64,000 nucleotides of DNA from Acaudatibacter sp963835495 (GTDB lineage Bacteria > Pseudomonadota > Alphaproteobacteria > Caulobacterales > Caulobacteraceae), in assembly GCA_963835495.1 (NCBI GenBank), contig CAWIFQ010000003.1, positions 248,001 through 312,000 on the forward strand, in the 5' to 3' direction. Under the pieces are notes generated by a model. The model made no database searches, was not told the origin of the DNA, and was given only the letters and a program-made list of their open reading frames with translations. The position numbers and the translations under genes are program-made. Position 1 is the stretch's first letter; each line of letters begins with the position of its first letter. Of this stretch, positions 9,953 through 20,066 are shown piece by piece.

Positions 9953-11422
9953 CTAGATTGTGATGTCGAGGCCGCCGGCGCCGGCGGCGACGTGCGTGGA
10001 ATTGGGCGAAATGGCTTCGACGACCGCGTCCGTCCGGACCGGTCCCGTGGCGTAGGTCTGGGCGGGCGCCTGCCAGGTTGCCCCCTGGCCCTGGCCGCCG
10101 CTGGAGGTGAAACTCAGCCCGCTTTGGCCGACGTCGAAGCCAGCCTGCTGCAGCGCCTGCTGCAGATCGCCCGCGCGGCTCTTGGCCTCGGCCGCGGCGT
10201 TCGGATTGTCGAACGACAGCACCGCCGAAAGCTGGCCCTGGGAGTCGAACTTCAAGGTCACGTCGACGCGCCCCAGCCCCTGCGGTTCGAGGGCGAAGTC
10301 GAAGGCGCTGCGAGGGGCGTTGGCCCGGCTGGAGATCTGGGCCGCGAGCTGCGCTGTGATCTCGGCCCCATGGTTCGAGGCGAGCGCCGCAGCGGCCGCG
10401 GCGGGTGGGATGTTGATGGGCGCGGCCTGCGGCGCCAGCATCGCCGTCTGCTGCGCGATCTGGTCGCCGGCTGCGGGTGCGCCCGTCGACGCCTGCGCCC
10501 CCTGGCTGTTGTCGTCGTGCGGCAAGGCGAAGGTTGCGTCGGCTTGCGACGCCGTCGCGTCGATGATGGCGGACTTCGCCGTTGCGGCGGCTGGCGCGGG
10601 CGCGGCCGCGAGCGTCTTGGTCGTGTCGGCGCTCAGCGCCGCCTGCAGCTGAGTGGCCTTGGACGACCTGGGCGGAGCGGCGGCGGGCTGCGCAGCGGGG
10701 CCGGCGATGGGCGCGAGTTGGCTGGGTGGTACGAGCGTGAGCAGGGCGGCTGACGCGATTGGCCCGGCGGCGGTGGGGTCGCTAGCCGAGGCCTGGGCCG
10801 CCCCCGCGGCCGTCTGGTCTGCGCCTGCCGCGACAGCGGCGTCCTGGGCGGCCGAGCCTGGATCAGCCAGCGCGGCGGATGTCGCCGAGGCGGCCGCGGG
10901 GCTCGGCGCTGCGGCAGCGGCCGCCTTGGCGACGAACGGAAACAGGCGTGGGTCCAGCTGAGCGGCCTGGGTCGGGGCGGTGGTCCCACTGGCGGTTTGG
11001 CCTGCGCCGGCTGCGCCAGCGGCCGCCGCGGCGTCGCCTTGGCCGCTGGTTGCCATCCGGGCGGGCGGAGCCGCGCCACCTGAGCCGTCCTGGCCGCCAT
11101 CGCCCGACGCCGCGTTCGTCGAAGCGTCGGCGCCGCTGGGGGCGCTGGCCGATGCTGCGGCGGGGCTGGTAGCGGCGCTGTTCGGTGCGGAAGACGGGGC
11201 GAAGCTGCTGGAGGCGCCGGAGGCCGCGCCGGCCGCCGCTTCACGCTCGGACGACCGTGGCGAGGTCGAGGGCGGTGTCGGGGCCGGCGGGCCAAGCTGC
11301 GACATCAGCGCGGCCAGGGCCCCGTTGAAGCCGTCAGCGTTCGCGCCGGACTGAGACGCGGTCGTCGCGTCGCCCGGTCCGGCCGGCTTGGCGTTCGTGA
11401 TGTGGGCCGAAGCAGCCAGCAT
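9953..11422 (-). CDS. fliK: FliK flagellar hook-length control protein
   Basis: FliK is the secreted ruler that measures the hook and switches export specificity. The 489-residue product has a long Ala/Pro/Ser/Gly-rich N-terminal and central region and a C-terminal Flg_hook domain at about residues 365-450 (FALEPQGLGRVDVTLKFDSQ, AKSRAGDLQQALQQAGFDVG). It is first in the fliK-flgD-flgE set and lies opposite flgK. A sigma54-type promoter is found 65 bases upstream. Confidence 0.88.
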   Translation of the reverse strand: MLAASAHITNAKPAGPGDATTASQSGANADGFNGALAALMSQLGPPAPTPPSTSPRSSEREAAAGAASGASSSFAPSSAPNSAATSPAAASASAPSGADASTNAASGDGGQDGSGGAAPPARMATSGQGDAAAAAGAAGAGQTASGTTAPTQAAQLDPRLFPFVAKAAAAAAPSPAAASATSAALADPGSAAQDAAVAAGADQTAAGAAQASASDPTAAGPIASAALLTLVPPSQLAPIAGPAAQPAAAPPRSSKATQLQAALSADTTKTLAAAPAPAAATAKSAIIDATASQADATFALPHDDNSQGAQASTGAPAAGDQIAQQTAMLAPQAAPINIPPAAAAAALASNHGAEITAQLAAQISSRANAPRSAFDFALEPQGLGRVDVTLKFDSQGQLSAVLSFDNPNAAAEAKSRAGDLQQALQQAGFDVGQSGLSFTSSGGQGQGATWQAPAQTYATGPVRTDAVVEAISPNSTHVAAGAGGLDITI

Positions 11423-11486
11423 GGCGCCTTAAGGGATTGTTGTGAGGGAGCGGCGCGTGCTGCGCCTGGATATTCGGCCCTCTCAA

Positions 11487-11501
11487 GCAACCCTTGCGCC
11501 A
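11487..11501 (-). promoter_or_regulatory. Sigma54 promoter for fliK-flgD-flgE
   Basis: The reverse strand reads TGGCGCAAGGGTTGC: the -24 TGGC and -12 TTGC elements are separated by exactly the sigma54 spacing (TGG to TTGC start is 11 bases). It points at fliK, whose start is 65 bases downstream. In Caulobacter hook operons are class III sigma54/FlbD targets, which fits. Confidence 0.82.
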
Positions 11502-11577
11502 CAGCCGGCGGTTCGAGCTAAGTACATGAAAAATCACCGATATTTCGAAATCAAGCTGCGCCGGAATTCGCCGCGTG

Positions 11578-11595
11578 CGGCGGTTTTTGCCGGGG
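11578..11595. promoter_or_regulatory. FlbD-binding (ftr-like) element 1
   Basis: CGGCGGTTTTTGCCGGGG, whose complement CCCCGGCAAAAACCGCCG resembles the Caulobacter ftr element (CGGC, A-run, GCCG). It lies between the two divergent sigma54 promoters, about 77 bases upstream of the fliK promoter and 58 bases upstream of the flgK promoter, so a single FlbD site could serve both. Confidence 0.7.
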
Positions 11596-11652
11596 CCAGA
11601 TAGGCAAGGTCGGCCGGTCTCGCCGGACGCGGCGACCGGTTTCCCTAGAGTC

Positions 11653-11667
11653 TGGCGCGGCTCTTGC
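11653..11667 (+). promoter_or_regulatory. Sigma54 promoter for flgK-flgL
   Basis: The forward strand reads TGGCGCGGCTCTTGC, with -24 and -12 elements at the exact sigma54 spacing. It is 146 bases upstream of the flgK start and divergent from the fliK promoter. Confidence 0.82.
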
Positions 11668-11757
11668 GCGAGGGACTCGGCCAAGGAGTCGGCGACGAAG
11701 ATGATATATATTGAAATCAATGACTTAAAGAAATGCGGCTGGCGCGGCGCGGCCTGC

Positions 11758-11774
11758 GCCCGGCAGTTTTTGCC
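11758..11774. promoter_or_regulatory. FlbD-binding (ftr-like) element 2
   Basis: GCCCGGCAGTTTTTGCC is a second copy of the ftr-like pattern (CGGC, T-run, GCC). It lies about 90 bases downstream of the flgK sigma54 promoter and 39 bases before the flgK start. Caulobacter ftr elements occur about 100 bases either upstream or downstream of the promoter, so this position is plausible. Confidence 0.6.
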
Positions 11775-11812
11775 TATGAATCCGGCCGGGCTTGCCGGGC
11801 GAGGGTAGGGCA

Positions 11813-13931
11813 ATGTCGATTACAAACATGATGGGCATCGCCCTGTCCGGGCTGCAGACCGCGCAGACCGGGCTGACGACGGTCTCCAACAACATCACCA
11901 ACGTCAACACGCCAGGCTACGCCCGCGAGATCGTGCAGCAGAGCCCGCTGGTGTCCGGCGGCGTCGGCGCCGGCGTGACGGTCGACGACGTCAAGCGGGT
12001 CACCAATCAGTATCTCGAAGTCCGCCAGCTACCAGGCCTCGTCGGCGGCCGGGTCGTCGAGCGTCATCGCCAACCTGCTCGACCAGGCGCAGGCCGCGTT
12101 CGGCGATCCGACCCAGGCCGGCAACTTCCTCAACCAGCTCAGCACCGTGTTCAGCGACTTCACGGCGACGGCAAACGACCCGGCCTCGAGCCTGCCGCGC
12201 ATCCAGACCCTGGATGACCTCACCGGCTTCCTGGACTCGGCCAATACGGTCGCCGGCACGCTGCGCAGCCTCGACACCCAGGCCGACGGCCAGATCACCA
12301 GCGACGTCAGCCAGATAAACGGGCTGCTCACCCAGATCAGCTCGCTGAACGCTCAGATCAGCAAGGGCACAGCGGAGCAGGCCAACGTCGCCGGCGCTCA
12401 GGACAGCCAGAGCCAGTTGCTCAAGCAGCTGTCGTCGCTGATGACCATCAACGTCAACACCCAGGCCGACGGCTCGGTGGTGGTGCGCTCGTCGAACGGA
12501 CAGCTGCTGGCTGGCGACAATGCGGCGGCGACCCTGACCTACACCCCCTCGGTCAGCGGTCTTGGGGTGATCACCGCGACCGCGGCCGGCACCAACCGGT
12601 CGACCAACCTCGACATCGGCGACGGCGAGCTGCAGGGCCTGCTGACGCTGCGCAACAACACCATCCCGGGCATCCAGCAGCAGCTCTCCGGTTATGTCAG
12701 CGGCGCTGCGGCCGCGATCAACGCTGCGCACAACGCCAACACCGCCGTGCCGCCGCCGCAGACCCTGACCGGCCGCAACACCGGGCTCGACCTGCCCACG
12801 ATCGTCGGCGACTTCTCCGGCAAGACCAATATCGCCATCGTCAATTCCAGCGGGAACCTGACCCAGCAGGTGGCGATCGACTTCTCCGCCGGCACCATGA
12901 GCGTCAACGGCGGCGCGGCGACCGCGTTCACGCCGGCGACGTTCCTGACCTCGCTCAACACGGCCCTGGGCGGGACCGGCACGGCCAGCTTCGCCAACGG
13001 CGCGCTCAGCATCAGCGCGGCGACCGCCGGCTCCGGCGTCGCCATCGCCGACGATCCGACCACCCCTTCCAGCGACGGCGGCCAGGGCTTCAGCCAGTTC
13101 TTCGGCATGAACGACCTGCTGACCTCGAGCGAGATCACCAACTACAACACCGGGCTGAAGCCGACCGACGCGAACGGGTTTGCGCCGGGCAGCACGATCA
13201 CCTTCCAGCTCGCCACGCCAACGGGGTCGCTGGCCAACACCGTCACCGTCACCGTGCCCGGCGCCGGCGCCCCGACCATGCAGGACTTGTTCAACTCTCT
13301 GAACGCGCCCGTGGGCGGCGTGGGCCAGTACGGGGCGTTCAGCCTGGACTCGAACGGGGCGATGACCTTCACGCCGAACAGTCCCGGATCGACCCTTTCG
13401 GTCGTCTCGGACAACACACAGCGCGGCGCGAACGGCCCTTCGATGAGCCAGCTGTTCGGCCTGGGTGTCACCCAGCAGGCGAGCCGCGCGACGACCTTCC
13501 AGATCCGCCCCGACATTTCCGCCAACCCGATGAACATGGCGCTGGCCCAGCTCGATCTTTCGGCGGCGCCTGGCCAACCGGTGGTGGCGATCGGCGATGG
13601 CTCAGGCGCGACCGCGCTGGCCAAGGTGGCGAACGCCACCGCCAACTTCGCCGCCGCGGGGGACATGCCGGCGGTAACCACCAGCGTCAATCAATACGCC
13701 GCCCAGCTTGGCGGCGACCTCGGTCAGAAGGCCAGCGCCGCCACGACCGCCAGTTCGGCGGCGACGGCGGTGCAGACAGAGGCGCAGACGCGGCTGCAGT
13801 CGGTGGAAGGGGTCAACCTGGACGAAGAGCTGGTGAACCTCACGACCTTCCAGCAGGCCTACAACGCCTCCGCCCGCCTGGTTCAGGCGAGCAAGGACAT
13901 GATCAACACTCTGCTTGATATGGTGCCCTGA
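11813..13931 (+). CDS. flgK: FlgK hook-filament junction protein (one frameshift)
   Basis: FlgK is the first hook-associated protein joining hook and filament. It begins MSITNMMGIALSGLQTAQTG, then TTVSNNITNVNTPGYARE, the classic flagellar rod/hook N-terminus, and ends with the C-terminal helix LTTFQQAYNASARLVQASKD then MINTLLDMVP. An extra base near 12030 shifts the frame after LEVRQ; the continuation (QASSAAG, then NLLDQAQAAFGDPTQAGNFL) is conserved. About 705 residues. An in-frame ATG at 11792 is less likely because the family starts at MSI. The gene overlaps flgL by one base. Confidence 0.93.
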
Positions 13932-14870
13932 TGGACCGGATCGCGACCAACACCGCCTACAGCTCGGTGCTCAACAACCTGATGGCGGCCGAGCTCGCGC
14001 AGTCCAACGCGGGCAATCAGATCTCGTCGAACGAGAAGGCCGCCGACCTCAAGGGCTATGGCACCGGCGCAGAATCGCTGATGGCGATGCAGGCCACCAA
14101 CTCGCAGGTGACTGGCTATCTCAACAACAGCCAGCTCGTCGCCGCCAAGCTGTCGATGCAGGACACCGGCCTGAACCAGGTCGCCAGCTCGGCCACCAGC
14201 GCGATATCGTCGATCACCAACGCCATCGCCACCGGCAGCGGCGCGACGGTGATGTCAGAGCTGCAGACCGCGTTCGGCAATGCGGTCCAGGGGCTGAACA
14301 CCCAGTTCAACGGCGAATACGTCTTCGGCGGCGGCCAGGTGAACACCCAGCCGGTCAGTGCGACCAGCCTCTCGAGCCTCACCAGCGCGCCGACGATCGC
14401 GAGCCTGTTTCACAACGACAATCGCCAGATCTCGACCCAGGTCGACCAGAACACCAGCGTCAGCACGGGCTTTCTCGCCGACCAGGTGGGAACGCCCCTG
14501 TTCACGGCGCTGCAGTCGATCGAGGCCTACGACCAGGGCCCGAACGGCCCGTTCGGCGGCGACGCTCACCCAGGCGCAGCAGACCTTCCTGACCCAGACG
14601 CTGGCCACGTTGCACACCGTTTCGAGCAACCTGAACGATGTGGTGGCGCAGAACGGACTCGCGCAGGCCGAAGTCACTAACACGCAGGGCTCGCTCACCT
14701 CGCAGCAGACGATGGTGCAGGGGCTGATCGGCACTGCGACCCAGCCGGACCTCGCCCAGGCGGCCACCAACCTGCAACAGGCCCAGCTCTCGATCCAGGC
14801 GGCCGGACAGGTGTTCTCGGCGCTGAAATCCTCGTCGCTGCTGAACACCCTGAGCACCGGCCTGGCCTAA
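13931..14870 (+). CDS. flgL: FlgL hook-filament junction protein / flagellin-like (one frameshift)
   Basis: FlgL is the second junction protein, related to flagellin. It begins MDRIATNTAYSSVLNNLMAA with a flagellin-like N-terminal helix (QISSNEKAADLKGYGTGAES), has the central FNGEYVFGG motif, and ends with a flagellin-type C-terminal helix (AATNLQQAQLSIQAAGQVFS). An extra base near 14564 shifts the frame after NGPFGG; TLTQAQQTFLTQTLATLHTV continues in the new frame. About 312 residues. The ATG overlaps the flgK stop (TGATG), indicating coupling. Confidence 0.92.
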
Positions 14871-14904
14871 GCCGCGCCTCGCATTTGCGGCGGCGGGACG
14901 CTAC

Positions 14905-16097
14905 ATGCGGCCCGCAATGGCCTCATCGACGACCATCTCCGACATCGGCGCCGCCGAACACGCCGTCCGCGAGGCCGTGGGCCTGCCGACCGGCGCGCGG
15001 GTGCTGGCGGCCATGTCGGGCGGGGTCGACTCCACCGTCACCGCCGCCCTGCTGCAAGCGCGCCGGCTATGACGTGGTGGGCGTCACCCTGCAGCTCTAC
15101 GACCACGGCGCGGCGATCCAGAAGAAGGGCGCCTGCTGCGCCGGCCAGGACATCCACGACGCCCGCAGCCGCCGCCGAGGCGCTCGGCATCCCGCACTAC
15201 GTGCTCGACTACGAGAGCCGCTTCCGCGACGGCGGTGATGGAGGACTTCGCCGACGCCTACCTGCGCGGCGAGACGCCGGTGCCCTGCATCCGCTGCAAC
15301 CAGACGGTCAAGTTCCGCGACCTGGTCGAAGTCGCCCGCGAGCTGGGCGCCGCAGGCGCTGGCGACCGGCCACTACGTGCAGCGCCTCGCGGCGGCCGCG
15401 CCGGGCCCGAGCTGCACCGCGCGGTCGATCCGGCGCGCGACCAGAGCTACTTCCTGTTCGCCACCACGCCCGAGCAGCTGGAGTTCCTGCGCTTCCCGCT
15501 CGGCGGGCTGGAGAAGCCGGCAGTGCGGCGGATGGCGGCCGAGCTCGGCCTCGCCGTCGCCGACAAGCCGGACAGCCAGGACATCTGCTTCGTGCCGGAG
15601 GGCCGCTACACCACGGTCGATCGACCGGCTGCGTCCGCATGGCGCGCTGGCCGGCGACATCGTCCACCTCGACGGCCGCGTGCTCGGCCGCCACGAGGGC
15701 GTCACCCGCTACACCGTCGGCCAGAGGCGCGGCCTGAACGTCGCCGTCGGCGAGCCGCTGTTCGTGGTCCGCGCTCGACGCCGATCGCGCGCGAGGTGAT
15801 CGTCGGCCCGCGCGAGGCGCTGCTGACGCCGCCGCTGGCGCTGAAGGAGACCAACTGGCTGGGCGACGCGCCGATCGATCGAGGCCGCGGCCGCCGACGG
15901 CGCCGCGGTGCTGGCGCGCGTCCGCTCGACCCGCGAGCCGGTTCCAGGCCGGCTGGCGATGGCCGGCGGCGCGCCCGGCGTGGCGTTCGACGCGCCCGAG
16001 GAGGGCGTCGCCCCCGGCCAGGCCTGCGTGCTCTACGATCCGGCCCGCGCCCAGCCGCGTGCTGGGCGGCGGCTTCATCGCCAGCGCCGCGGCGTGA
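14905..16097 (+). CDS. mnmA: MnmA tRNA-specific 2-thiouridylase (about eight single-base indels)
   Basis: MnmA thiolates U34 of Lys, Glu and Gln tRNAs using ATP and persulfide sulfur. The PP-loop motif SGGVDSTV, the catalytic Cys in CIRCNQTVKF, the ATGHYV motif and SQDICFVPEG are all present, ending VLGGGFIASAAA. They lie in several frames; shifts are near 15057, 15170, 15232, 15353, 15617, 15769, 15878 and 16055, and each is explained by one extra base. Such an important gene is unlikely to be a true pseudogene. Start is ATG 14905 or the in-frame ATG 14917. The stop overlaps the next gene's GTG start (GTGA). Confidence 0.9.
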
Positions 16098-16852
16098 GCG
16101 AGGCGGCGACTTCGGCCGGCGCGTCGGCGCCCGTCACCGTGCTCTGCATGAAGTGGGGCGCCAAGTACGGGCCGCAGTACGTCGACCGGCTCTACGGCAT
16201 GGTGGCGCGCAACCTGGCGCGGCCGTTCCGGTTCGTCTGCCTGACCGACGACGCGGCCGGCATCCGCAATGAGGTGACCTGCGCGCCGCTGCCCAAGCTG
16301 CCGCCGATCGCCCAGCCGAAGGAGCGCGGCTGGCTGAAGCTCGGCTCGTTCTCCCCAGAACTCGCAGGGCTGCTGGACGAGACCGTGCTCTACCTCGACC
16401 TGGACGTGATCGTGATGGGTCCGCTGGATCCGCTGTTCGACCACCCCGGCGCGTTCCCGCTGATCCGCGACTGGTATCATCCGGTGCGCCTTGTCGGTAA
16501 TTCATCGGTCTATCGCTACCGGCCGCCCGAGCGCTATGCGCTGTTCGAGGCGTTTTGTCGCGACACCGACACCATCGTCACGCGCATCCGCAACGAACAG
16601 GAATTCCTCAGCGAATATCTCGAGGCGCGAGGCGAGCTCAGCTTCTGGCCGAAGAGCTGGTGCCAGAGCTTCCGCGTCAGCTGCCTTGCGCCCTGGCCGC
16701 TGCGCGCCTGGCTGACGCCGCGCGTCCCGGAGGATTGCCGCATCCTGATCTTTCACGGCGAGCCGAAGCCCCCCGAGGCGATGGCGGGGCGGCCGGGCCT
16801 GTTGCAGACCTTCAGGCCGTCACCCTGGATCGAGCCCTACTGGCAGGCCTGA
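16094..16852 (+). CDS. Glycosyltransferase-like protein
   Basis: 252 residues from a GTG start that overlaps the mnmA stop. A short conserved block TVLCMKWGAKYGPQYVDRLY and a DxD-type metal/nucleotide-sugar motif in LYLDLDVIVMGPLDPLF are the main evidence for a GT-A-fold glycosyltransferase. The later RNEQEFLSEYL and ILIFHGEPKP resemble family 8-like proteins that act on surface polysaccharide. Acceptor and donor are unknown. Cytosolic, with no signal peptide seen. Confidence 0.7.
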   Translation: MSEAATSAGASAPVTVLCMKWGAKYGPQYVDRLYGMVARNLARPFRFVCLTDDAAGIRNEVTCAPLPKLPPIAQPKERGWLKLGSFSPELAGLLDETVLYLDLDVIVMGPLDPLFDHPGAFPLIRDWYHPVRLVGNSSVYRYRPPERYALFEAFCRDTDTIVTRIRNEQEFLSEYLEARGELSFWPKSWCQSFRVSCLAPWPLRAWLTPRVPEDCRILIFHGEPKPPEAMAGRPGLLQTFRPSPWIEPYWQA

Positions 16853-16856
16853 CGAA

Positions 16857-17288
16857 TCAGGAATCGGCGTTGTAGCGGAGCGGACGGCGCGGCGAGCGCG
16901 GCCGCTGCTGCAGGATCACCGGGCTGGCGATCAGCTGGCGGCGGCCGACGCGCGGCCGGCGCTTGATCCAGAGCGCCTGGATCTCGGCGAGATGCGGCGG
17001 GGCGGGCCGACGCAGGTCGCGGCTGTTGTAGAACTGCACGCCGACCTCCAGCCCACGGCGCCAGCGCACGGCGGAGTCGAAGGCGACGCCGCTCGACCAG
17101 ACCACCATGGTCAGCCGCGCCTCCTCGGGTGGAGGGCCCTCGAAATGCAGCCGCGCACCCCGCTTGCTGAAGTCGGCGATGACGCAGTCGATTTCGCCGG
17201 GAAACACCTTGCCGCGCAGCGAGGTCGCGCATGCGCTCGGCGGCGCGGCGATCCTTGGCGGAAACTGGACGACGGCGGCTTGGCCCAT
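16857..17288 (-). CDS. PilZ-domain protein
   Basis: 143 residues. The core FPGEIDCVIADFSKRGARLH, then VVWSSGVAFDSAVRWRRGLE and VGVQFYN match a PilZ-type beta barrel (D/N-x-S-x-x-G motif as DFSKRGARL). PilZ domains often bind cyclic di-GMP through an RxxxR motif near the N-terminus. That region looks odd here, and an indel near 17230 would convert it to RRAAERMR, so the N-terminal frame may be wrong. Convergent with the glycosyltransferase. Confidence 0.7.
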   Translation of the reverse strand: MGQAAVVQFPPRIAAPPSACATSLRGKVFPGEIDCVIADFSKRGARLHFEGPPPEEARLTMVVWSSGVAFDSAVRWRRGLEVGVQFYNSRDLRRPAPPHLAEIQALWIKRRPRVGRRQLIASPVILQQRPRSPRRPLRYNADS

Positions 17289-17414
17289 TTCGGGAGCCTA
17301 GGCGGCAATCGTTAATGGTCGGCGAAAAAGCCGCAGTTCAGCGCGCGTCGGACGGCCGCACCGCCGGCTGCGCGAGCGCCTCGCCGACCTGCGCGGCGGC
17401 GCGCCGATGGCTCT

Positions 17415-17837
17415 TCAGGTCGCGTAGCCCACTGCCTCGCCGCAGGCCTCGCATACCAGTCTCGGCGTCAGCACCGCGCCGCAGGCGTGGGTGAAATCCA
17501 GCGGGACGGCCTCCTCGCCATAGACGTGCCGGTCGCCCCAGGCCTTGAGCGCCAGCAGCACGGGCTGAAGGTCGCGGCCCTTTGCGGTGAGCACATAGTC
17601 CTTGCGCGGCGGGTGCTCGCTGTAGAGCCGGGTCTCCAGGACGCCTTGCTCGACCAGCGTCTTCAGCCGCGCCGCCAGCACGTTGCGCGCCACGCCCAGC
17701 CGTGAGTGCCAGTCGTCGAAGCGGTGACGCCGTGCGAAGGCGTCGCGCAGGATGAGCAGCGTCCACGGATCGCCGACGATCGACAGGGCGGCGGCGACCG
17801 AGCAGCTTTCCTTCGAATAGTTCGCGGTCCGTCCCAT
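17415..17837 (-). CDS. HxlR-family transcriptional regulator
   Basis: 140 residues with the HxlR winged helix: CSVAAALSIVGDPWTLLILR, DAFARRHRFDDWHSRLGVAR, LAARLKTLVEQGVLE and DYVLTAKGRDLQPVLLALKA. The leading Cys in ESCSVAAAL is typical of the family, and a C-terminal CEACGE pair adds two cysteines. The stop at 17415 is followed by about 75 bases that remain open in another frame, so a short extension after a shift is possible. Divergent or convergent partners do not reveal its target; the damaged hydrolase upstream on the same strand may be co-regulated. Confidence 0.8.
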   Translation of the reverse strand: MGRTANYSKESCSVAAALSIVGDPWTLLILRDAFARRHRFDDWHSRLGVARNVLAARLKTLVEQGVLETRLYSEHPPRKDYVLTAKGRDLQPVLLALKAWGDRHVYGEEAVPLDFTHACGAVLTPRLVCEACGEAVGYAT

Positions 17838-17864
17838 TCCGGAAAGGTCTAGATTCTGGCGCCG

Positions 17865-18753
17865 CTAAGCGCAAGCGTTGCGTTTCAGGACCGCCTGCGG
17901 GCCGCGCCGAGGGCGCGCTCCAGCCAGGCGAAGCGGCTGCTCGCGCGGCTTCGTCGCCAGGCCATGGTCGGCGTCGAACCACTGCAACGTCTTGGGCTGC
18001 GGCGTGGCGTCGAAGATCGCCTGGGCATGCTCATGCGTCACGTATTCGTCTCGCCGGCTGAATTGGAAAAGCGACGCCCTTGGCTGGAACCTGGGGGCGA
18101 AGTGGCGAGGTCGAACACCTGGAGCCTGGCCAGGTAGGCGTCGCGGTCGGGGGTCTTCTTCTCCCAGAGGTACCACTCGCCCAGGGACGTATTGGGGGTC
18201 ATGAAGACGCACCGGCTCGGGCGGTGCGTCGACCGACGCCAGCATCATCCCGAACATCGCCCCGAAGTCGTGGCCGACGTAAGGCGACCGGTTGCGGTCG
18301 ACGCTGGCTGGCCGAGCAACAGATCGAGGCTGCGGCGCAGGTCCACCACCTGCGCCTCAGTCGCCCGAATGTCGGCGTCGGCCGACGCGCCGAGCGGCCG
18401 AACCAGCCCTTCTTCGACCACGGCGCGTCGATGAGCAGGCTAGGTGACGCCCAGAAGCGCCAATGGGCGTGCGTCGGCCTCGAACTCGGTGTGATTGGTC
18501 GTTGCCGGATCGCCGAGCCAGTGCACGAAGAGCACCGCCGGGTGGGGCCCTCGGCCCATCCCCTCGAAGACCTCGCCGCTCACCGCGCGCCCGTCCTCGA
18601 AGGGCTGAAACCGGTAGTGGCCGCTCCCGGGGCCAACGGCGGCCGAGACGGCGGTACGGCTTGGCGGCGCGAAGGTCGAAGTTGGGCGGTGGCTGCGCCG
18701 CGGCGGCGGCGGCCAAACGCGAGTGCGAGCCAGAAGGTCATCAACCGCAGCAT
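17865..18753 (-). pseudogene. Exported alpha/beta hydrolase, multiply frameshifted
   Basis: The start MLRLMTFWLALAF looks like a signal peptide, followed by QPPPNFDLRAAKPYRR. Recognisable hydrolase pieces appear in different frames: HPAVLFVHWLGDPATTNHTE, DAPWSKKGWFGRS, the nucleophile-elbow-like VGHDFGAMFGMMLASV, and near the end QFSRRDEYVTHEHAQAIFDA with the catalytic-His region FDADHGLA. At least four shifts are needed. The same kind of single-base indels affect essential genes nearby, so this may be an intact gene seen through errors. The family fits dienelactone-hydrolase-like enzymes; substrate unknown. Confidence 0.6.
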
Positions 18754-18859
18754 CGCGCGTCTTTCTCGAAGCCTGACGCTTGAGGCATAGCGTGCCCTGG
18801 AAGCGCTCGCATCCTATCTAGAAGCACGCCGCAGGCCATTTCCTGGAGGACGCTCCGCC

Positions 18860-20050
18860 ATGTCCGCCGATCCCGATCGTCATCGTCTCCTACGCCCGCA
18901 CGCCCATGGGCGGCTTCCAGGGCGCGCTGGCCGGCGCGTCGGCCACCGAGCTGGGCGCGGCGGCGGTGAAGGCCGCGGTCGAGCGGGCCGGCGTCGCGCG
19001 GCGAGGGCGTCGAGCAGATCCTCATGGGCTGCGTGCTGCCGGCCGGCCTCGGCCAGGCGCCGGCGCGCCAGGCGGCGCTGAAGGCCGGGCTGCCGCAGTC
19101 GGTGGAAGCGACGACCGTCAACAAGATGTGCGGCTCGGGCATGCAGGCGGCGATCCTGGCCCACGACGTGCTGGCCGCCGGCTCGGCCAAGATCGTCGTC
19201 GCCGGCGGCATGGAGAGCATGACCAACGCGCCCTATCTGCTGGCCAAGCACCGCGCCGGCGCGCGCATCGGCCACGACCGGGTGATGGACTCGATGTACC
19301 TCGACGGCCTCGAGGACGCCTACGACAGCGGCAAGCTGATGGGCGCCTTCGCCGAGGAGACCGCCGCGGCCTATCAGATCGGCCGCGCCGAGATGGACGC
19401 CTACGCCATCGAGAGCCTGGCGCGGGCCAAGCGGGCGGTCGAGAGCGGCGCCTTCGGGCGCGAGATCGCGCCGGTCGAGGTCGACCGGCGCGGGGCGGGG
19501 CCACCACGGTCAGCGACGACGAGCAGCCGCTGAAGGCCGACCCGGCGCAAGATCCCCGCGCTGAAGCCCGCCTTCGCCAAGGACGGCGCGATCACCGCCG
19601 CCAACGCCTCCTCGATCTCCGACGGCGCCGCGGCGCTGGTGCTGATGCGCGCCTCGACCGCCGAGGCGCTGGGCCTGACGCCGATCGCCCGCATCGCCGG
19701 CCACGGCGCCCACGCCCACGAGCCGGGCCAGTTCACCACCGCGCCGGTCCCGGCGATGAAGAAGGCGCTGGCGCGGGCCGGCTGGAGCGTCGGCGACGTC
19801 GACCTGTTCGAGGTCAACGAGGCGTTCGCGGTGGTGGCCATGATCGCCCATGCGCGAGCTCGGCATCGACCGCGAGCGGCTGAACGTCAACGGCGGCGCC
19901 TGCGCGCTCGGCCATCCGATCGGCGCGTCCGGCGCGCGCATCCTCGCCACGCTGCTGGCGGCGCTGGAGGCGCGGGGCGAGAAGCGCGGGCTGGCGTCGC
20001 TCTGCATCGGCGGCGGCGAGGCCGTGGCGATGGCGGTCGAACGCGTCTAG
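18860..20050 (+). CDS. Acetyl-CoA acetyltransferase / thiolase (several frameshifts)
   Basis: Thiolase that condenses or cleaves acyl-CoA (acetoacetyl-CoA from two acetyl-CoA, or the reverse). Catalytic motifs are present: nucleophilic Cys in NKMCGSGMQA, NEAFAV, GGACALGHPIGASGARI with the active-site His, and CIGGGEAVAMAVE with the second Cys. Single extra bases near 18873, 19003, 19548 and 19848, and two near 19480-19498, scatter the frame; all pieces are conserved. About 394 residues after repair, the normal length. Could serve polyhydroxybutyrate synthesis (phaA-like) or fatty-acid breakdown; no phaB or phaC is adjacent. Confidence 0.9.
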
Positions 20051-20066
20051 CTGGAGAGCGGGCGGC

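Noticed and set aside
12000..13577. 525-codon reverse open frame opposite flgK
   Set aside because: GC-rich shadow frame; flgK is unambiguous on the forward strand.
14905..16097. mnmA as a pseudogene
   Set aside because: All active-site motifs are conserved in order and each break is a single extra base, as in other essential genes nearby; sequencing error is more likely.
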